DNA of 64,000 nt from JAXMDT01 sp046348685 (GCA_046348685.1 JAXMDT010000003.1:1-64000); one strand, 5' to 3'. Positions 44,485-55,036 are shown, counted from the stretch's first letter. The notes: generated by a model not told the origin, from the sequence alone. Numbers and translations are program-made.

Positions 44485-45423
44485 ATGGATGAGAAATATA
44501 CAGATAGCTGGCAAGAATATGTCGGCACAGCTTATCCAGAGCCCGTAGACGCAGAACGTGCGGCATTTCTAAAGAAGCTTGATGGTGATTTCATCGAAAC
44601 CATGGATCGCTTATGGCAAGATGAATCGGCGCGTGCTGTCATCCGTGCTGCCAAAAAATCTACTTATGTCGATATTCAGAAAAATGAAGCTTTTTTTAAG
44701 CGTTATGATTTGCTGAAACAAAAACCTAATCCCACGCAAGAAGAACAAGTTGCACTGAATACGATGGATAGGATCTTTGAAAGCGACGTCGCCAAAAGAA
44801 GCTTGATTCTGATGAAGCAAATGAATGAAGCTATGGCTCCTATAAAAGAGGATGACTACCGTTTAATGGCAACGTTTGGTCTTGAGACAACGTATGCTGC
44901 GGGTACTCATACGATATTTTTCAACCCTTACAAATCTTCTACTTACGTCGGTGAAGACGGTCTGCGCCACGAAATGACGTTCGACCGCGCTTTGTTGCAT
45001 GAATTCGGGCATCCAACTATCCAAGGAAAAGCAAGGGATGGCATGGATGAAATTCTAAAAGAGAACTTAAAGCCTTTGCTCGGCCCGGATCAGGAGTACC
45101 CTTATTTTATTTATTTGCAGTCCGCAAAATCTATCAACGCTCGTGATGCTATAATTTACTGTACAGAAGCGCCTGTGGACATGCAGACAAGTGGAATATT
45201 GGCTCAGAAAGATGGTGAGGTGCCAAGAGGGTACTATACATACACGCAGGAAAAGTCAGTGTTGGATCCCATGTGGAATGTGCTTGCGAAATACGGAGTT
45301 ATCGATATGACTCACAAAGAAGGGCAGCCGCCCCTAAGTGGTGAACCGTTTGAGTGCGAGATAAAAAATATTCTGCCGCCCGGATTTAATCCAACCGTAC
45401 CAAAAGTAGGGCTTGGCAAATAA
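44485..45423 (+). CDS. Putative zinc metallopeptidase (HEFGH motif)
   Basis: 312 residues, soluble. RALLHEFGH at about residues 168-176 is a zincin HExxH motif, preceded by GTHTIFFNPYKSS, a layout like that of M91-type effector peptidases (NleD-like; resemblance only). The third zinc ligand cannot be fixed. No signal peptide. It is the second gene of the PhoB-box operon 43859-45423 and converges with sdhB (1 nt between stops). The partner may be a chaperone or a membrane module; inference. Confidence 0.75.
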   Translation: MDEKYTDSWQEYVGTAYPEPVDAERAAFLKKLDGDFIETMDRLWQDESARAVIRAAKKSTYVDIQKNEAFFKRYDLLKQKPNPTQEEQVALNTMDRIFESDVAKRSLILMKQMNEAMAPIKEDDYRLMATFGLETTYAAGTHTIFFNPYKSSTYVGEDGLRHEMTFDRALLHEFGHPTIQGKARDGMDEILKENLKPLLGPDQEYPYFIYLQSAKSINARDAIIYCTEAPVDMQTSGILAQKDGEVPRGYYTYTQEKSVLDPMWNVLAKYGVIDMTHKEGQPPLSGEPFECEIKNILPPGFNPTVPKVGLGK

Positions 45424-45424
45424 A

Positions 45425-46222
45425 TCAGAGCTTCCGCTCGACGAGCATTTTCTTGATTTCGCCAATCGCTTTCGCCGGGTTTAAACCTTTTGGGCAAGTT
45501 TTTGCACAGTTCATGATTGTGTGGCAGCGGTAGAGGCGGAACGGATCTTCCAGATTATCAAGTCGTTCACCTGTAAATTCATCACGCGAGTCAATGATCC
45601 AGCGATAAGCATGGAGCAGAATCGCCGGGCCAAGGTAACGATCGCCATTCCACCAGTAGGATGGGCAACTTGTCGAGCAACAGGCGCACAAGATACATTC
45701 ATAGAGGCCATCGAGTTTCTCGCGGTCTTCCGGAGATTGCAGGCGCTCACGCTGCGGCGCTGGTGAGTGTGTTTGCAGCCAAGGCTTGATCGACTCGTAT
45801 TGAGCATAGAAATGCGTCAGGTCGGGTACAAGGTCTTTAATCACCGCCATGTGTGGGAGCGGATAGATTTTGACATCGCCTTTCACATCTTCGATCGGCT
45901 TGGTGCAAGCGAGAGTATTAGTGCCATCAATGTTCATCGCGCATGAGCCGCAGATACCTTCCCGGCACGAGCGGCGGAAAGTCAGCGTCGGATCAATCTC
46001 ATCTTTGATTTTAATGATCGCATCGAGAACCATTGGGCCGCATGCCGCCATATCCACTTCATATGTGTCAACGCGCGGATTCTTAGGCTCGCCTTTATCA
46101 TTCTTATCTTCTGGATCCCAGCGATAGATGCGAAACTTCTTGATCTTCTTTGCGTCTACAGCAGCGGCAAAGCGTTTGCCGTCAGTGATTTTAGAGTTTT
46201 TCGGTAGTGAAAATTCAGCCAT
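45425..46222 (-). CDS. sdhB: Succinate dehydrogenase iron-sulfur subunit
   Basis: 265 residues. The 2Fe-2S ligands are in [21 protein letters not shown]. The C-terminal clusters are in [13 protein letters not shown] and [17 protein letters not shown]. It passes electrons from SdhA to the quinone site. Unlike the usual sdhCDAB order it is separated from sdhA by an opposite-strand gene (46455), so it needs its own promoter in 46223-46379. Confidence 0.98.
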   Translation of the reverse strand: MAEFSLPKNSKITDGKRFAAAVDAKKIKKFRIYRWDPEDKNDKGEPKNPRVDTYEVDMAACGPMVLDAIIKIKDEIDPTLTFRRSCREGICGSCAMNIDGTNTLACTKPIEDVKGDVKIYPLPHMAVIKDLVPDLTHFYAQYESIKPWLQTHSPAPQRERLQSPEDREKLDGLYECILCACCSTSCPSYWWNGDRYLGPAILLHAYRWIIDSRDEFTGERLDNLEDPFRLYRCHTIMNCAKTCPKGLNPAKAIGEIKKMLVERKL

Positions 46223-46379
46223 GTTATTAGTCTGATATCGAGCAGGTTAGTTGTCCAGATATAAGTGAAAAAACACGTACGGCAGTATAATATTAGTCTC
46301 TTAAGGGTGTCCTAACAACGATGAGTAGCCAGTGGAATCATAAAAATCCATATATTTAAGCATATTAAATTTAACCAAG

Positions 46380-46424
46380 CTTCATGACAACCATCATCAA
46401 ACTGTCATGAATTCAAACGATACT
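46380..46424 (+). promoter_or_regulatory. Three-repeat PhoB-like box and -10 for the 46455 gene
   Basis: CTTCATG (46380-46386), CCATCAT (46391-46397) and CTGTCAT (46402-46408) repeat at 11 bp. Ten bases later is GATACT (46419-46424). The site shares the gap with the sdhB promoter. Confidence 0.7.
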
Positions 46425-46454
46425 AGGGGCACGTAACCACTGCGCACGCGTATC

Positions 46455-48005
46455 ATGCATTATCATTGGGCATCTCCTGATAGTTTACTTAAAGATGTGG
46501 AGTTTTATAAACCCCATAAGAAGGAAGAGGCCGTAATCTTCGCGCCGGAAGGTATTGCCTCCGAGCGCCTGGCCGATATACCTGATCTGTTCCGCCGCCG
46601 CGGTATGTCCGCCGAGTCCGACATGCAGGATGGAGCGTATGTCTTGCGGATCAAGAATTTTAACCGCCGCAGCGCCGTGCTTGGTGTATTGAACGATGCA
46701 CAGCTTGTTTCCGGCGCAAGTACGCAGCAGGCAACGAATTACGATAAAAAGCAGCCTTTTCATTTCAGTACCGTACGTCTCGCCGGAGGTATACATTTTG
46801 TTACCGACGTGGCCACCATGATCGCGGGCGCCATGCGGGGCAAAAAATATGGCGGCAGCGAAATCATCGCTGCATTCAAATGGGCATCGGTCAATTTAAT
46901 GCTGGCGACGCTGGGAACGAAAGACCCGGATAAACAGATGGGTTATATCTTCAAGGACCTACGGCGCAGCCTGGAAAAATCCGGCATTCCGCTGGATGCA
47001 GAGGACAAGGAAACGCTTGCCAGGCTTGGTGAAAAAGATGGTGTGTTTCCAACGCTGGAACGTTTCGTACGTGAAAACCCGATTATTATCAGCAACGTCG
47101 TAACGGCATCGGGCGGCGTCAATATGTTACAGGCAGGGCTGGCGCAGAGGACCCCAAAAGGAGATCCCAATTACGATAAAGTGATTGCCGGTGGATTGAC
47201 CGCCGTTGGGCAAATGACGGGAATTCTCATCGAGCCGAAGAAAAAATTAGTGCTGCCGGAGGTCCCGGCAGATCAATCCGAAGATAAGCAACGTCCAGAT
47301 GGAGTTTTTTCGCGGATTGTTGAATGGTATCATGAAAGGCCGCTGCGCATCACCGGCCATATGAGCATGCTAAGCAACGTCTTTCGCATTCGCAGCGGCA
47401 TTCGTGAGGTGGGGCGCAATAACGAATATTTGCATAAAGGAGGGTATGAACATGAAAAGCAACTCCTGCAAAATGAAATTCACGAGCTGGGTTTAAAGCG
47501 TAGCGTAGATGATCTTCTGGGCGCGAGCCTTGCGGCGGGCAGCATCGACAAGGATTATGGCAGCGTTGTCGAAAAAGTGCACAAGTTGAATCAGAAGCAC
47601 CAGATGATTATGGATGCTTCGAAGGCAAAATCCGCCTACGTCGATTCGACAGCGAACGTTGCCAAAATTGTTGCCAATTGCATCTATGGCATGTCGAGCA
47701 CCAATATTGATGCAGACCTGAAAAGCAAAGGGATGTTGAGTGAAATCGGCAATACGGTCGCGCATTTTATTGCACGCCAGCCGGAAAACGAACGCGAAGG
47801 CCTGGTTTTTTCCATGAGTAGCATGCTGGCACAGATGAAAGGAATTTCTTCATCTGAAAAGGAAATTGGCGATATCATCAATGCCAAGCTGACCGCTATA
47901 CAGAGTAATCCGTGGGAGCGGGGCGCAAAACCGACAACGCAGATTCAATCTGTCGCCAAGCATACAGCTCCCGACGCAGCTGCAATCACAGATATAAGAG
48001 TTTAG
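46455..48005 (+). CDS. Unknown large protein inserted between sdhA and sdhB
   Basis: 516 residues, no signal peptide, no family recognised. The N-terminal 110 residues are charged with aromatic residues. Hydrophobic patches follow at about 112-155 ([34 protein letters not shown]) and near 210-260, then a helical C-terminal half. ATG 46455 has no good RBS. Its three-repeat PhoB-like box is directly upstream. It overlaps the sdhA stop by 4 nt on the opposite strand, showing close packing into the sdh locus. Confidence 0.8.
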   Translation: MHYHWASPDSLLKDVEFYKPHKKEEAVIFAPEGIASERLADIPDLFRRRGMSAESDMQDGAYVLRIKNFNRRSAVLGVLNDAQLVSGASTQQATNYDKKQPFHFSTVRLAGGIHFVTDVATMIAGAMRGKKYGGSEIIAAFKWASVNLMLATLGTKDPDKQMGYIFKDLRRSLEKSGIPLDAEDKETLARLGEKDGVFPTLERFVRENPIIISNVVTASGGVNMLQAGLAQRTPKGDPNYDKVIAGGLTAVGQMTGILIEPKKKLVLPEVPADQSEDKQRPDGVFSRIVEWYHERPLRITGHMSMLSNVFRIRSGIREVGRNNEYLHKGGYEHEKQLLQNEIHELGLKRSVDDLLGASLAAGSIDKDYGSVVEKVHKLNQKHQMIMDASKAKSAYVDSTANVAKIVANCIYGMSSTNIDADLKSKGMLSEIGNTVAHFIARQPENEREGLVFSMSSMLAQMKGISSSEKEIGDIINAKLTAIQSNPWERGAKPTTQIQSVAKHTAPDAAAITDIRV

Positions 48006-49792
48006 TAAACTCGTTTCTTCGGTGGGACAGGATCGACGCCGCCGAGGGTCTGCATATGGACCGGGCGATAATCGAGGATGACATTACCGTTTTCCTGCAG
48101 CCAGCCGATCGTGTGTTTCATCCAGTTTGTGTCATCGCGATCGGGATAATCCTCCCGGGCATGGGCGCCGCGTGATTCCTTCCGGTTAACAGCTGAATAG
48201 AGAGTGACCACGGCCTGGCCGAGCAGGTTCTCAAGCTCCAAGGCTTCTACAAGGTCGCTGTTCCAGATCATGCCGCGGTCGGCAATACCCAGATCGCTGT
48301 ATGAGTGAAAGACTTTGCTGATTTCAGTGCAACCTTCCGCCATAACGTCTTCGGTGCGGAATACGGCGGCATGGTTCTGCATGATCCGCTGCATCTCGCG
48401 GCGGATGGAGGCGGTAGAACTGCTGCCTTTTGCATAACGGACTTTATCCAGGCGTGATAAGATCTGATCTGTCATGGCTGCCGGCACTTCCTGGTGAGGC
48501 GCACCAGGCGTCACCATTTCTTTTGCACGGAGTGCGGCAGCGCGGCCAAAGACAACGAGGTCGAGCAACGAATTAGAGCCAAGGCGGTTCGCGCCGTGGA
48601 CAGAGACACAAGCCGCTTCGCCGATGGCCATTAGTCCTTGGACGGTCGTATCCGGATTTCCTTCATGTAACGTGACAACTTCGCCATGGTAATTCGTTGG
48701 AATTCCTCCCATATTGTAATGCACGGTCGGTAAAACCGGTATGGGCTGCTTCGTGACATCTACACCAGCGAAAATCTTTGCAGTTTCAGAGATTCCAGGC
48801 AACCGTTCATGTAGTACTTCAGGTGATAAATGGTCGAGGTGCAGGAAGATGTGGTCCTTGTTCGGGCCGACGCCACGACCTTCCCTGATCTCAATCGTCA
48901 TTGAGCGGGAAACAACGTCACGCGATGCCAAGTCTTTGGCATGGGGCGCATAACGCTGCATGAAGCGCTCGCCTTCGGAATTTACAAGATAGCCGCCTTC
49001 GCCACGCGCGCCTTCGGTTATGAGTACACCCGCGCCATAAACACCGGTTGGGTGGAACTGGACGAATTCCATGTCCTGAAGCGGCAAACCGGCACGCAGC
49101 ACCATGCCGCCGCCATCGCCGGTACAGGTATGCGCCGACGTACAGGAAAAATAGGCACGTCCATAACCACCGGTAGCGAGCACTGTCTGATGTGCATGGA
49201 AGCGATGCAGTGTACCATCATCAAGATTCCACGCCATGACACCGAGGCAACTGCCGTCAGTGCCGAACATGAGATCAATAGCGAAATACTCAATAAAGAA
49301 CTGTGCGTTATGCGCCAGTGCTTGTGTATAAAGCGTATGCAGGATGGCGTGTCCCGTGCGGTCAGCCGCTGCGCAGGTACGTTGCGCGGGCGGGCCTTCG
49401 CCGAACTTCGTGGTCATTCCGCCAAAGGGACGCTGATAGATTTTGCCTTCTTTTGTACGCGAGAAAGGCACCCCGTAGTGTTCGAGCTCGATAATGGCAT
49501 CGATGGCGTTCTTGCACATATATTCAATGGCGTCTTGGTCGCCGAGCCAATCGGAGCCTTTAATGGTATCGTAGAAGTGCCAGCGCCAGTCGTCTTCGCC
49601 CATATTGCCAAGCGCCGCGGAAATGCCGCCTTGTGCTGCAACCGTATGGCTTCGCGTTGGAAACACTTTCGTTATGCAGGCGGTCGATAGCCCGGCGGAG
49701 GCCATACCAAACGTAGCGCGCAACCCTGCACCGCCGGCACCGACTACGACAACGTCGTAATAATGATCTACAATGTTATAAGCCTCAGGCAT
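48002..49792 (-). CDS. sdhA: Succinate dehydrogenase flavoprotein subunit
   Basis: 596 residues. Rossmann FAD site [16 protein letters not shown], the covalent-FAD His in [17 protein letters not shown], and the active-site Arg in [12 protein letters not shown] and NRLGSNSL are visible. It oxidises succinate to fumarate. It forms one transcript with sdhC and sdhD (1-nt gap to sdhD). Confidence 0.98.
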   Translation of the reverse strand: MPEAYNIVDHYYDVVVVGAGGAGLRATFGMASAGLSTACITKVFPTRSHTVAAQGGISAALGNMGEDDWRWHFYDTIKGSDWLGDQDAIEYMCKNAIDAIIELEHYGVPFSRTKEGKIYQRPFGGMTTKFGEGPPAQRTCAAADRTGHAILHTLYTQALAHNAQFFIEYFAIDLMFGTDGSCLGVMAWNLDDGTLHRFHAHQTVLATGGYGRAYFSCTSAHTCTGDGGGMVLRAGLPLQDMEFVQFHPTGVYGAGVLITEGARGEGGYLVNSEGERFMQRYAPHAKDLASRDVVSRSMTIEIREGRGVGPNKDHIFLHLDHLSPEVLHERLPGISETAKIFAGVDVTKQPIPVLPTVHYNMGGIPTNYHGEVVTLHEGNPDTTVQGLMAIGEAACVSVHGANRLGSNSLLDLVVFGRAAALRAKEMVTPGAPHQEVPAAMTDQILSRLDKVRYAKGSSSTASIRREMQRIMQNHAAVFRTEDVMAEGCTEISKVFHSYSDLGIADRGMIWNSDLVEALELENLLGQAVVTLYSAVNRKESRGAHAREDYPDRDDTNWMKHTIGWLQENGNVILDYRPVHMQTLGGVDPVPPKKRVY

Positions 49793-49793
49793 A

Positions 49794-50207
49794 TCAGGCG
49801 ATGGCGCTCATGTTGGAAAGGTGGAGTTTGGCAACCGCCAGGATAGTGGCAAAGCCTGCGACTAGGAAAACAATATTATTCAAAATCAGCATGGCTGTTT
49901 TGAGGGCAGGATAGTGCATATAGTCCTCAATCACGACCTGTACGCCAAGTTTGGTGTGATAAAACATAACGGAAAACATGACGATGCTGAATAGCGCATG
50001 AAGCGGATTCGAAAACCAGCTGCCGATGCTTTGGCCACCATTTACCGCAAGATGCATGATGCTGATGACGAACCAGAGAATAAGCGGAATAAGTGCCAAC
50101 GCCGTCAAGCGCTCCATCCACCAACGGCCAGCGCCTTCACGAGCCGATCCAAGGCCGCGCACGCGTTTGGCCGGTGTTTCAAGGGCCTTATCGAGATTCC
50201 AGGTCAT
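49794..50207 (-). CDS. sdhD: Succinate dehydrogenase membrane anchor subunit
   Basis: 137 residues, three TM helices; [18 protein letters not shown] and [17 protein letters not shown] hold the heme and quinone-site residues of SdhD. ATG 50207 overlaps the sdhC stop (ATGA, 50204-50207). Confidence 0.95.
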   Translation of the reverse strand: MTWNLDKALETPAKRVRGLGSAREGAGRWWMERLTALALIPLILWFVISIMHLAVNGGQSIGSWFSNPLHALFSIVMFSVMFYHTKLGVQVVIEDYMHYPALKTAMLILNNIVFLVAGFATILAVAKLHLSNMSAIA

Positions 50208-50611
50208 AGCGTGAAAACCCCATACACATAAAGCCAGGTTCCGGTGGTGGTGAGCAGGGTAAAGAGCAGCACTGCATAGCCAGTTTTGATCATGGTCTGT
50301 ACTTCAAAACCATACCCTGCGTCCCAGAACAAATGACGAATGCCATTGCCTAAATGATAGTAAAGCGCTGCCGACCAGCCGATCAGGCAAATCTGGCCAA
50401 ACGTTGAACCAAAAAAGTTGTAGATGCCTTCGCTGAAGGGCCCGCCATATGCCAGCGTCCATAGCCAGACGGCAAGAATTAGCGAACCGAATGCCAGCGC
50501 AAGGCCGGTGATGCGGTGGAAGATAGACAGCGATGAGCTAATTTCAGGTTTATAAACCTGCAAATGCGGGGAGAGGGGGCGCTGCGAATGAATTTCGGTC
50601 GTCGACGGCAT
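50204..50611 (-). CDS. sdhC: Succinate dehydrogenase cytochrome b556 subunit
   Basis: 135 residues, three TM helices. RPLSPHLQVYKPEISSSLSIFHRITG is the SdhC signature with the quinone-site Ser and Arg; LYYHLGNGIRHLFWDAG carries the heme His. First gene of sdhCDA; a Fur-like repeat lies about 100 nt upstream. Confidence 0.96.
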   Translation of the reverse strand: MPSTTEIHSQRPLSPHLQVYKPEISSSLSIFHRITGLALAFGSLILAVWLWTLAYGGPFSEGIYNFFGSTFGQICLIGWSAALYYHLGNGIRHLFWDAGYGFEVQTMIKTGYAVLLFTLLTTTGTWLYVYGVFTL

Positions 50612-50712
50612 GGGCGAACTTTAAAAGATTCGAGAAATGCTTCCAGAGATATTCGCTCAGCACATAGTCTCATGGAACGAAAGAGGCAAGAGTGTGGCGA
50701 AAAATTGTTAGA

Positions 50713-50727
50713 TGAGAATGATTCGCA
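50713..50727. promoter_or_regulatory. Fur-like 7-1-7 inverted repeat upstream of sdhC
   Basis: TGAGAAT G ATTCGCA (50713-50727); six of seven positions pair as an inverted repeat, like a Fur box. SDH is iron-rich and often iron-controlled. Candidate only. Confidence 0.4.
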
Positions 50728-50747
50728 ATTTAGGATGACGTTCAACA

Positions 50748-50782
50748 ACAAAAAGCCCCGGTATTGCTACCGGGGCTTTTTC
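50748..50782 (-). terminator. Intrinsic terminator downstream of ctrA
   Basis: AGCCCCGGTA / TACCGGGGCT stem with a 4-nt loop, flanked by A and T runs, so it can work on both strands. It lies 20 nt after the ctrA stop. Confidence 0.88.
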
Positions 50783-50800
50783 ACGAATTGTGTATACGGA

Positions 50801-51556
50801 TTAAACCTCTTCGACTTCTTTCGATTTGGTTTTAGCGGCGGGTTTATCCGCCTTGCCCGACTTTGGGTTGGCGGAGGCCGCCTCCGGCTCTTTCAGGACA
50901 TAACCACGACCCCATACGGTCTCGATGTAGTTATCACCATCCGAAGCTTCTGCGAGCTTTTTGCGGAGTTTGCAGACGAAAACGTCAATGATTTTCAGTT
51001 CGGGTTCATCAATGCCGCCATACAGGTGGTTGAGGAACATTTCCTTGGTCAGCGTGGATCCTTTGCGCAGGGAGAGCAATTCGAGAATCGCATATTCCTT
51101 GCTGGTAAGGTGAACCGGCTTGCCATCGACTTCCACGGAGCGGGAATCGAGATTGACAACAAGCTTGCCGGTGCGGATGACCGACTCCGAATGGCCTTTT
51201 GAACGGCGCACGATAGCCTGAATACGGGCAATCAGCTCGCCTTTGTTGAACGGCTTGGTCAGATAATCATCGGCACCATAGCCAAGGCCCTTGATCTTCT
51301 GATCCGGACCGGAAAGACCGGAGAGAATAAGAATCGGTGTGGTGATTTTCGCGGCGCGGAAACGGCGCAACACTTCATAACCGTCAATATCCGGCAGCAT
51401 CAGATCCAGAATAATAATATCATAGTCATAGAGGCGGCCAATCTCGAGTCCTTCTTCCCCTAATTCAGTCGTATCGCAAATGATACCCTCAGACGCCAGA
51501 GAGAGCTCAATGGCTTTTGCTGTTGATGGATCATCTTCGACGAGTAATACGCGCAT
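50801..51556 (-). CDS. ctrA: Cell-cycle response regulator CtrA
   Basis: 251 residues. Receiver domain with the phospho-Asp in [13 protein letters not shown] (about residue 51), then a winged-helix output domain ([31 protein letters not shown]...[12 protein letters not shown]). This matches CtrA, the master regulator of cell division, motility and GTA-linked genes in alphaproteobacteria. The C-terminal tail (about 20 residues, [20 protein letters not shown]) is longer than usual. A CtrA-type site lies upstream (51658), suggesting autoregulation. Confidence 0.97.
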   Translation of the reverse strand: MRVLLVEDDPSTAKAIELSLASEGIICDTTELGEEGLEIGRLYDYDIIILDLMLPDIDGYEVLRRFRAAKITTPILILSGLSGPDQKIKGLGYGADDYLTKPFNKGELIARIQAIVRRSKGHSESVIRTGKLVVNLDSRSVEVDGKPVHLTSKEYAILELLSLRKGSTLTKEMFLNHLYGGIDEPELKIIDVFVCKLRKKLAEASDGDNYIETVWGRGYVLKEPEAASANPKSGKADKPAAKTKSKEVEEV

Positions 51557-51657
51557 AATTAACCCCTAGGATTGGCGATCGTTAACAAAAAAACGGCAAA
51601 GAACCGATAAGAGCCTGATTGAAGCCAGCTCATAAAGATTTGTGCCTCTTACGAACG

Positions 51658-51672
51658 TTAATATAGTCTTAA
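51658..51672. promoter_or_regulatory. TTAA-N7-TTAA CtrA-type site between ctrA and fliI
   Basis: TTAA (51658-51661), TATAGTC, TTAA (51669-51672). A perfect full site placed between ctrA (minus) and the flagellar gene fliI (plus), both classic CtrA targets. The rest of 51557-51799 shows no gene. Confidence 0.65.
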
Positions 51673-51799
51673 AAATTGCATTTAACAATGATGAAGTATA
51701 GATTTGGCCAAAATACTTAATGAGGCATCACCCTGACGGGCAAAATGCCTTGCCAAGACAACGAAAGGTTGCGTAAATTTATTCTAAAAACAAGGGGTT

Positions 51800-53161
51800 G
51801 TGGTATTTGTGACGATCGAGCAACAGATGTTAGCCATCAATGCACTTGCAGATGTGAAAATGTCTGGATCGGTAGCGTGGGTAAAGGGTTTGGTTATTGC
51901 CTGTAAGGGACTGGAATCGTTCTTAAAAGTCGGGGATCGCTGTAGGATTAACCGGCGCGCATTGACAGGGGCTAAGGGTTATATCCATGCAGAGGTTGTC
52001 GGATTTGATCAGCATCACGCACTCCTCATGGCATTTGAATCATTGGAAGGCGTCGGTCCTGGTTCAAAAGTAGAAATGAGCGGCGAGCATTCGGTCGTTA
52101 AGCCTAATCCGGGCTGGCTGGGTAGAATCGTCAATGCGTTTGGAGAGCCGATCGATGGTAAAGGGCCGCTGCCGATGGGCGATGAGCCCTATCTGATTCG
52201 CGGCAGCCCGCCGCCTGCCCAGGAACGTACGCGCGTTAAGGGTAAAATCGACCTGGGCGTGCGTGCGATCAATACGTTTCTCACCTGCTGCCGCGGCCAG
52301 CGTCTGGGGATATTCGCCGGTTCCGGCGTTGGAAAATCGGTATTGATGTCCATGCTCGCCAAATATTCCAAGTCGGATGTGAACGTTATCGGCCTTATCG
52401 GGGAACGGGGCCGCGAAGTGCAGGAATTTATTGAGGATGACCTGGGTGAAGAGGGATTGAAACGCTCGGTTGTTGTTGTCGCGACCTCGAATGAATCTGC
52501 ACTGATGCGCCGTGAGGCCGCCTTCATGACCTTAGCCATCGCCGAATATTTCCGTGATCAGCAGAAGGATGTTTTGTGCCTGATGGATTCGGTGACGCGT
52601 TTTGCCATGGCGCAACGGGAGATCGGACTTTCCATCGGTGAACCGCCCGCAAGCAAAGGATATACTCCTACAGTTTTCTCATTGATGCCCCAGCTGCTGG
52701 AGCGTGCGGGCCCAGGTAAACCGGGGCAAGGCTCCATTACCGGATTGTTCACGGTACTGGTCGAAGGGGACGATACAAACGAGCCGGTATCCGATACGGT
52801 GCGCGGAATTCTCGACGGCCATATCGTGCTGGACCGCCTTATCGCGGAGCGGGGCCGTTATCCTGCAGTGAATGTGCTACGCAGCGTATCGCGGACAATG
52901 CCGCATTGTAATTCCGAGCCTGAAAATGAATTAGTGCAAGCAGCACGGACATTGATGTCGACATATGATAACATGGCGGAAATGATTCGCCTTGGTGCTT
53001 ACCGCCGCGGCACAGACCCGCTGGTCGACCAATCCATTCATTATTTTCCGCAGCTCGAAGGCTTTCTTTCCCAGCGTAAGGACGAAAAATCAACATTAGA
53101 AGAGGGATATGCTCAGCTAGCCCAGATTCTTGGTGTAAAACAATGGCCTATTAATAAGTAG
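51800..53161 (+). CDS. fliI: Flagellar export ATPase FliI
   Basis: 453 residues. Walker [28 protein letters not shown], Walker B region [23 protein letters not shown], and [25 protein letters not shown] are those of the FliI/SctN family. It drives unfolding and export of flagellar proteins. Start uncertain: GTG 51800 and GTG 51809 are both open; AAGGGG ends at 51797. Confidence 0.95.
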   Translation: MVFVTIEQQMLAINALADVKMSGSVAWVKGLVIACKGLESFLKVGDRCRINRRALTGAKGYIHAEVVGFDQHHALLMAFESLEGVGPGSKVEMSGEHSVVKPNPGWLGRIVNAFGEPIDGKGPLPMGDEPYLIRGSPPPAQERTRVKGKIDLGVRAINTFLTCCRGQRLGIFAGSGVGKSVLMSMLAKYSKSDVNVIGLIGERGREVQEFIEDDLGEEGLKRSVVVVATSNESALMRREAAFMTLAIAEYFRDQQKDVLCLMDSVTRFAMAQREIGLSIGEPPASKGYTPTVFSLMPQLLERAGPGKPGQGSITGLFTVLVEGDDTNEPVSDTVRGILDGHIVLDRLIAERGRYPAVNVLRSVSRTMPHCNSEPENELVQAARTLMSTYDNMAEMIRLGAYRRGTDPLVDQSIHYFPQLEGFLSQRKDEKSTLEEGYAQLAQILGVKQWPINK

Positions 53162-53167
53162 GGTCTA

Positions 53168-53235
53168 GGGGCTTGGTGCTGGTTACTAGTTACTTAAAAA
53201 AGCGCTTATGGTATATTTTAGCCAGCACCCAATAC
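53168..53235. repeat. Inverted repeat between fliI and fliJ
   Basis: GGTGCTGG (53175-53182) and CCAGCACC (53222-53229) face each other, with imperfect extension outward (GGGCTT / AATACCC) and a 39-nt loop. No T-run after it. It may be a mobile palindromic repeat or an mRNA hairpin. Confidence 0.5.
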
Positions 53236-53254
53236 CCAGAAACCAGAACCATAT

Positions 53255-53677
53255 ATGAAATCGCTCAAGACCCTCATCAAACTGAAGCAGCGCGAGATAG
53301 ACATTATTCGTCGTGAAATCGGCGTATTGCAAGAGCAGAAAGCACGGCATGAACGCAAGATTGAAGAGCATACTGAGGAGCTGAAACAGGAGATTGCACT
53401 CGCTGCGCAGATGGCTGATATGAGCGGTTTTTTCGGCAATTATTCCGAAGCGATCAAGCAAAAAAGGCGCGACCTGAAAAACCAGATTCGCAAATTGGAC
53501 ATAAAAATGGATGCGCTTGCTGAAAAAGTACGTGAGCATTTCAGTGAGCAGAAAAAATATGAAATTGCTCTTGAAGAGCAGTTCAAGCGCGAAAAGAAAA
53601 AGCAAGATATGCGCGAGCAGGCATTTCTCGATGAGGTTGCGGCGCGCCAGCATATGCAGAGACAGGGTGAAATATGA
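53255..53677 (+). CDS. fliJ: FliJ-like flagellar coiled-coil protein
   Basis: 140 residues, almost wholly coiled coil (LKTLIKLKQREIDIIRREIGVL...; RRDLKNQIRKLDIKMDALAEKV). Size, composition and place after fliI fit FliJ, the stalk subunit that works with FliI. Sequence conservation in the family is low, so the call rests on context. Confidence 0.75.
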   Translation: MKSLKTLIKLKQREIDIIRREIGVLQEQKARHERKIEEHTEELKQEIALAAQMADMSGFFGNYSEAIKQKRRDLKNQIRKLDIKMDALAEKVREHFSEQKKYEIALEEQFKREKKKQDMREQAFLDEVAARQHMQRQGEI

Positions 53678-54324
53678 AGCTGAGATTCTTGCCAGTCGTA
53701 TTTTCCAACTTAAGTGCCGTCATACTGCTATCTGGATGTTCGGATCCTTCCACCGTCCAGCGGCAATATGTCGCCATGCGTGATCAATGCCGTCAGAGCG
53801 CCGAAGCAGAAGAAGGAAATTATACGCAAAACCAGCAGATCGATGACCGGGATCGCAGTGCCGTGCTTGCCTCGCTTTTCAGTGATTGCATGTATGAGAT
53901 GGGCTGGACGGTAGCTACGCCGCCCCGCGAAGGCGGTGGCGGTGGTGGCGGCGGCGTTATTGATACGGCACGTCAGGCTCCTGGCGCGCAGGCGATGCAA
54001 CAAGGGACGGCACCGGAAGTTGGCAATGTAACGCTTATGCCAAGCCCGCTGCCCATGTCGCCTACTGAGCGGCCGCAGGATGCGCAGCAACCAATTGCCA
54101 CCCAGTTTCCTGCCAGCAACTACCAGGCCGTGCCAACGCCGGCAACGGTCGATAAGAAAACAACGACAGGTGGCGTTGCAGTCGTGCAGCCGGTAAAAGA
54201 AGGAAAGATGCCGGTGGGGATGTCGGTGAAGGAAAAACAAACGGCAGTGCCTCCTGCATCCAACAGTGCGCTTACTCCGGAAGACCAGAAATCGATTCTC
54301 GACAATCTGAATCACCCGCGCTAA
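53674..54324 (+). CDS. Proline/glutamine-rich lipoprotein
   Basis: 216 residues. Signal peptide with lipobox LLSGC (Cys about 22). A helical segment with conserved Cys residues follows (RDQCRQSAE, SLFSDCMYEMGW), then a Gly8 run and a Pro/Gln-rich tail. A membrane-anchored periplasmic protein of unknown role. Start overlaps the fliJ stop by ATGA (53674-53677). Confidence 0.8.
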   Translation: MKLRFLPVVFSNLSAVILLSGCSDPSTVQRQYVAMRDQCRQSAEAEEGNYTQNQQIDDRDRSAVLASLFSDCMYEMGWTVATPPREGGGGGGGGVIDTARQAPGAQAMQQGTAPEVGNVTLMPSPLPMSPTERPQDAQQPIATQFPASNYQAVPTPATVDKKTTTGGVAVVQPVKEGKMPVGMSVKEKQTAVPPASNSALTPEDQKSILDNLNHPR

Positions 54325-54333
54325 GACCCGCCC

Positions 54334-54762
54334 ATGACACAAATTACCTGTACCCGCCGCATTGAGTTTGACGCTGCGCACCGCGTAATGGAGCATGAAA
54401 GCAAGTGCAAGGATCTGCACGGCCACCGATATGCTGTGGAAGCAACGTTTGCAGGAGAAGGACTGGATACGCTGGGGCGGGTCATCGATTTCGGTGAGGT
54501 GCGCGAAATACTTGGTGCATGGATCGATGAAAATTGGGATCACACCACCATTCTGTTCGACAAGGATAAAAAACTCGGCGACGGCATCGTCGCAGTGACA
54601 CAGCAAAATGTGTATTATTTGCCCTACAACCCGACAGTGGAAAATCTAGCGAAATATTTATTGGAAACGATCTGCCCTAAGCTCTTTTCTGGCAAAGCAA
54701 GCTGCATTGCGATTAAAATCTGGGAAACACCAAATTGTTCAGCGGAAGCGAAAATTATCTAG
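54334..54762 (+). CDS. queD: 6-carboxytetrahydropterin synthase (QueD family)
   Basis: 142 residues. EFDAAHRVMEHESKCKDLHGHRY carries the zinc His residues and the catalytic Cys; ENWDHTTILFDKDKK and a C-terminal IWETPNCSAEAKI match QueD. It converts dihydroneopterin triphosphate in queuosine synthesis. Overlaps the 55018 gene convergently by 8 nt. Confidence 0.95.
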   Translation: MTQITCTRRIEFDAAHRVMEHESKCKDLHGHRYAVEATFAGEGLDTLGRVIDFGEVREILGAWIDENWDHTTILFDKDKKLGDGIVAVTQQNVYYLPYNPTVENLAKYLLETICPKLFSGKASCIAIKIWETPNCSAEAKII

Positions 54763-55018
54763 GAGTATTGCGGGGACAACCCTGACGCGCCGCGCGGGCA
54801 AGTCCGCGCGCGGTCACGGGCGCATGATATTCGCCGTCTGTAGGAGGTAACTCTTTTCCTTCCAGCTGTGCTTCTGGTGTGAAAAGTTGAGCAAAATTTT
54901 CGAGTGCGGCTTTTACCTCAGGGTCAGCGTGAGAGTTTTTACGAATTCGTTCTGTTGCCTCTCGCAACATTTTTTCTGCCTCATCGCAGGCCTCGGATAT
55001 TGGTTTATTATCTGACAT
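54755..55018 (-). CDS. Small unknown helical protein with PhoB-like promoter
   Basis: 87 residues, acidic helical N-terminal half (ACDEAEKMLREATERIRKN) and a basic C-terminus (RGLARAARQGCPR). No family recognised. It lies between queD and purB on the opposite strand and has a well-formed PhoB-like box 19 nt before its ATG. Confidence 0.72.
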   Translation of the reverse strand: MSDNKPISEACDEAEKMLREATERIRKNSHADPEVKAALENFAQLFTPEAQLEGKELPPTDGEYHAPVTARGLARAARQGCPRNTPR

Positions 55019-55036
55019 AATCTTACGCTTTTTTGT

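Noticed and set aside
48941..49690. 249-residue plus-strand open frame
   Set aside because: Antisense shadow of sdhA, whose motifs are unmistakable.
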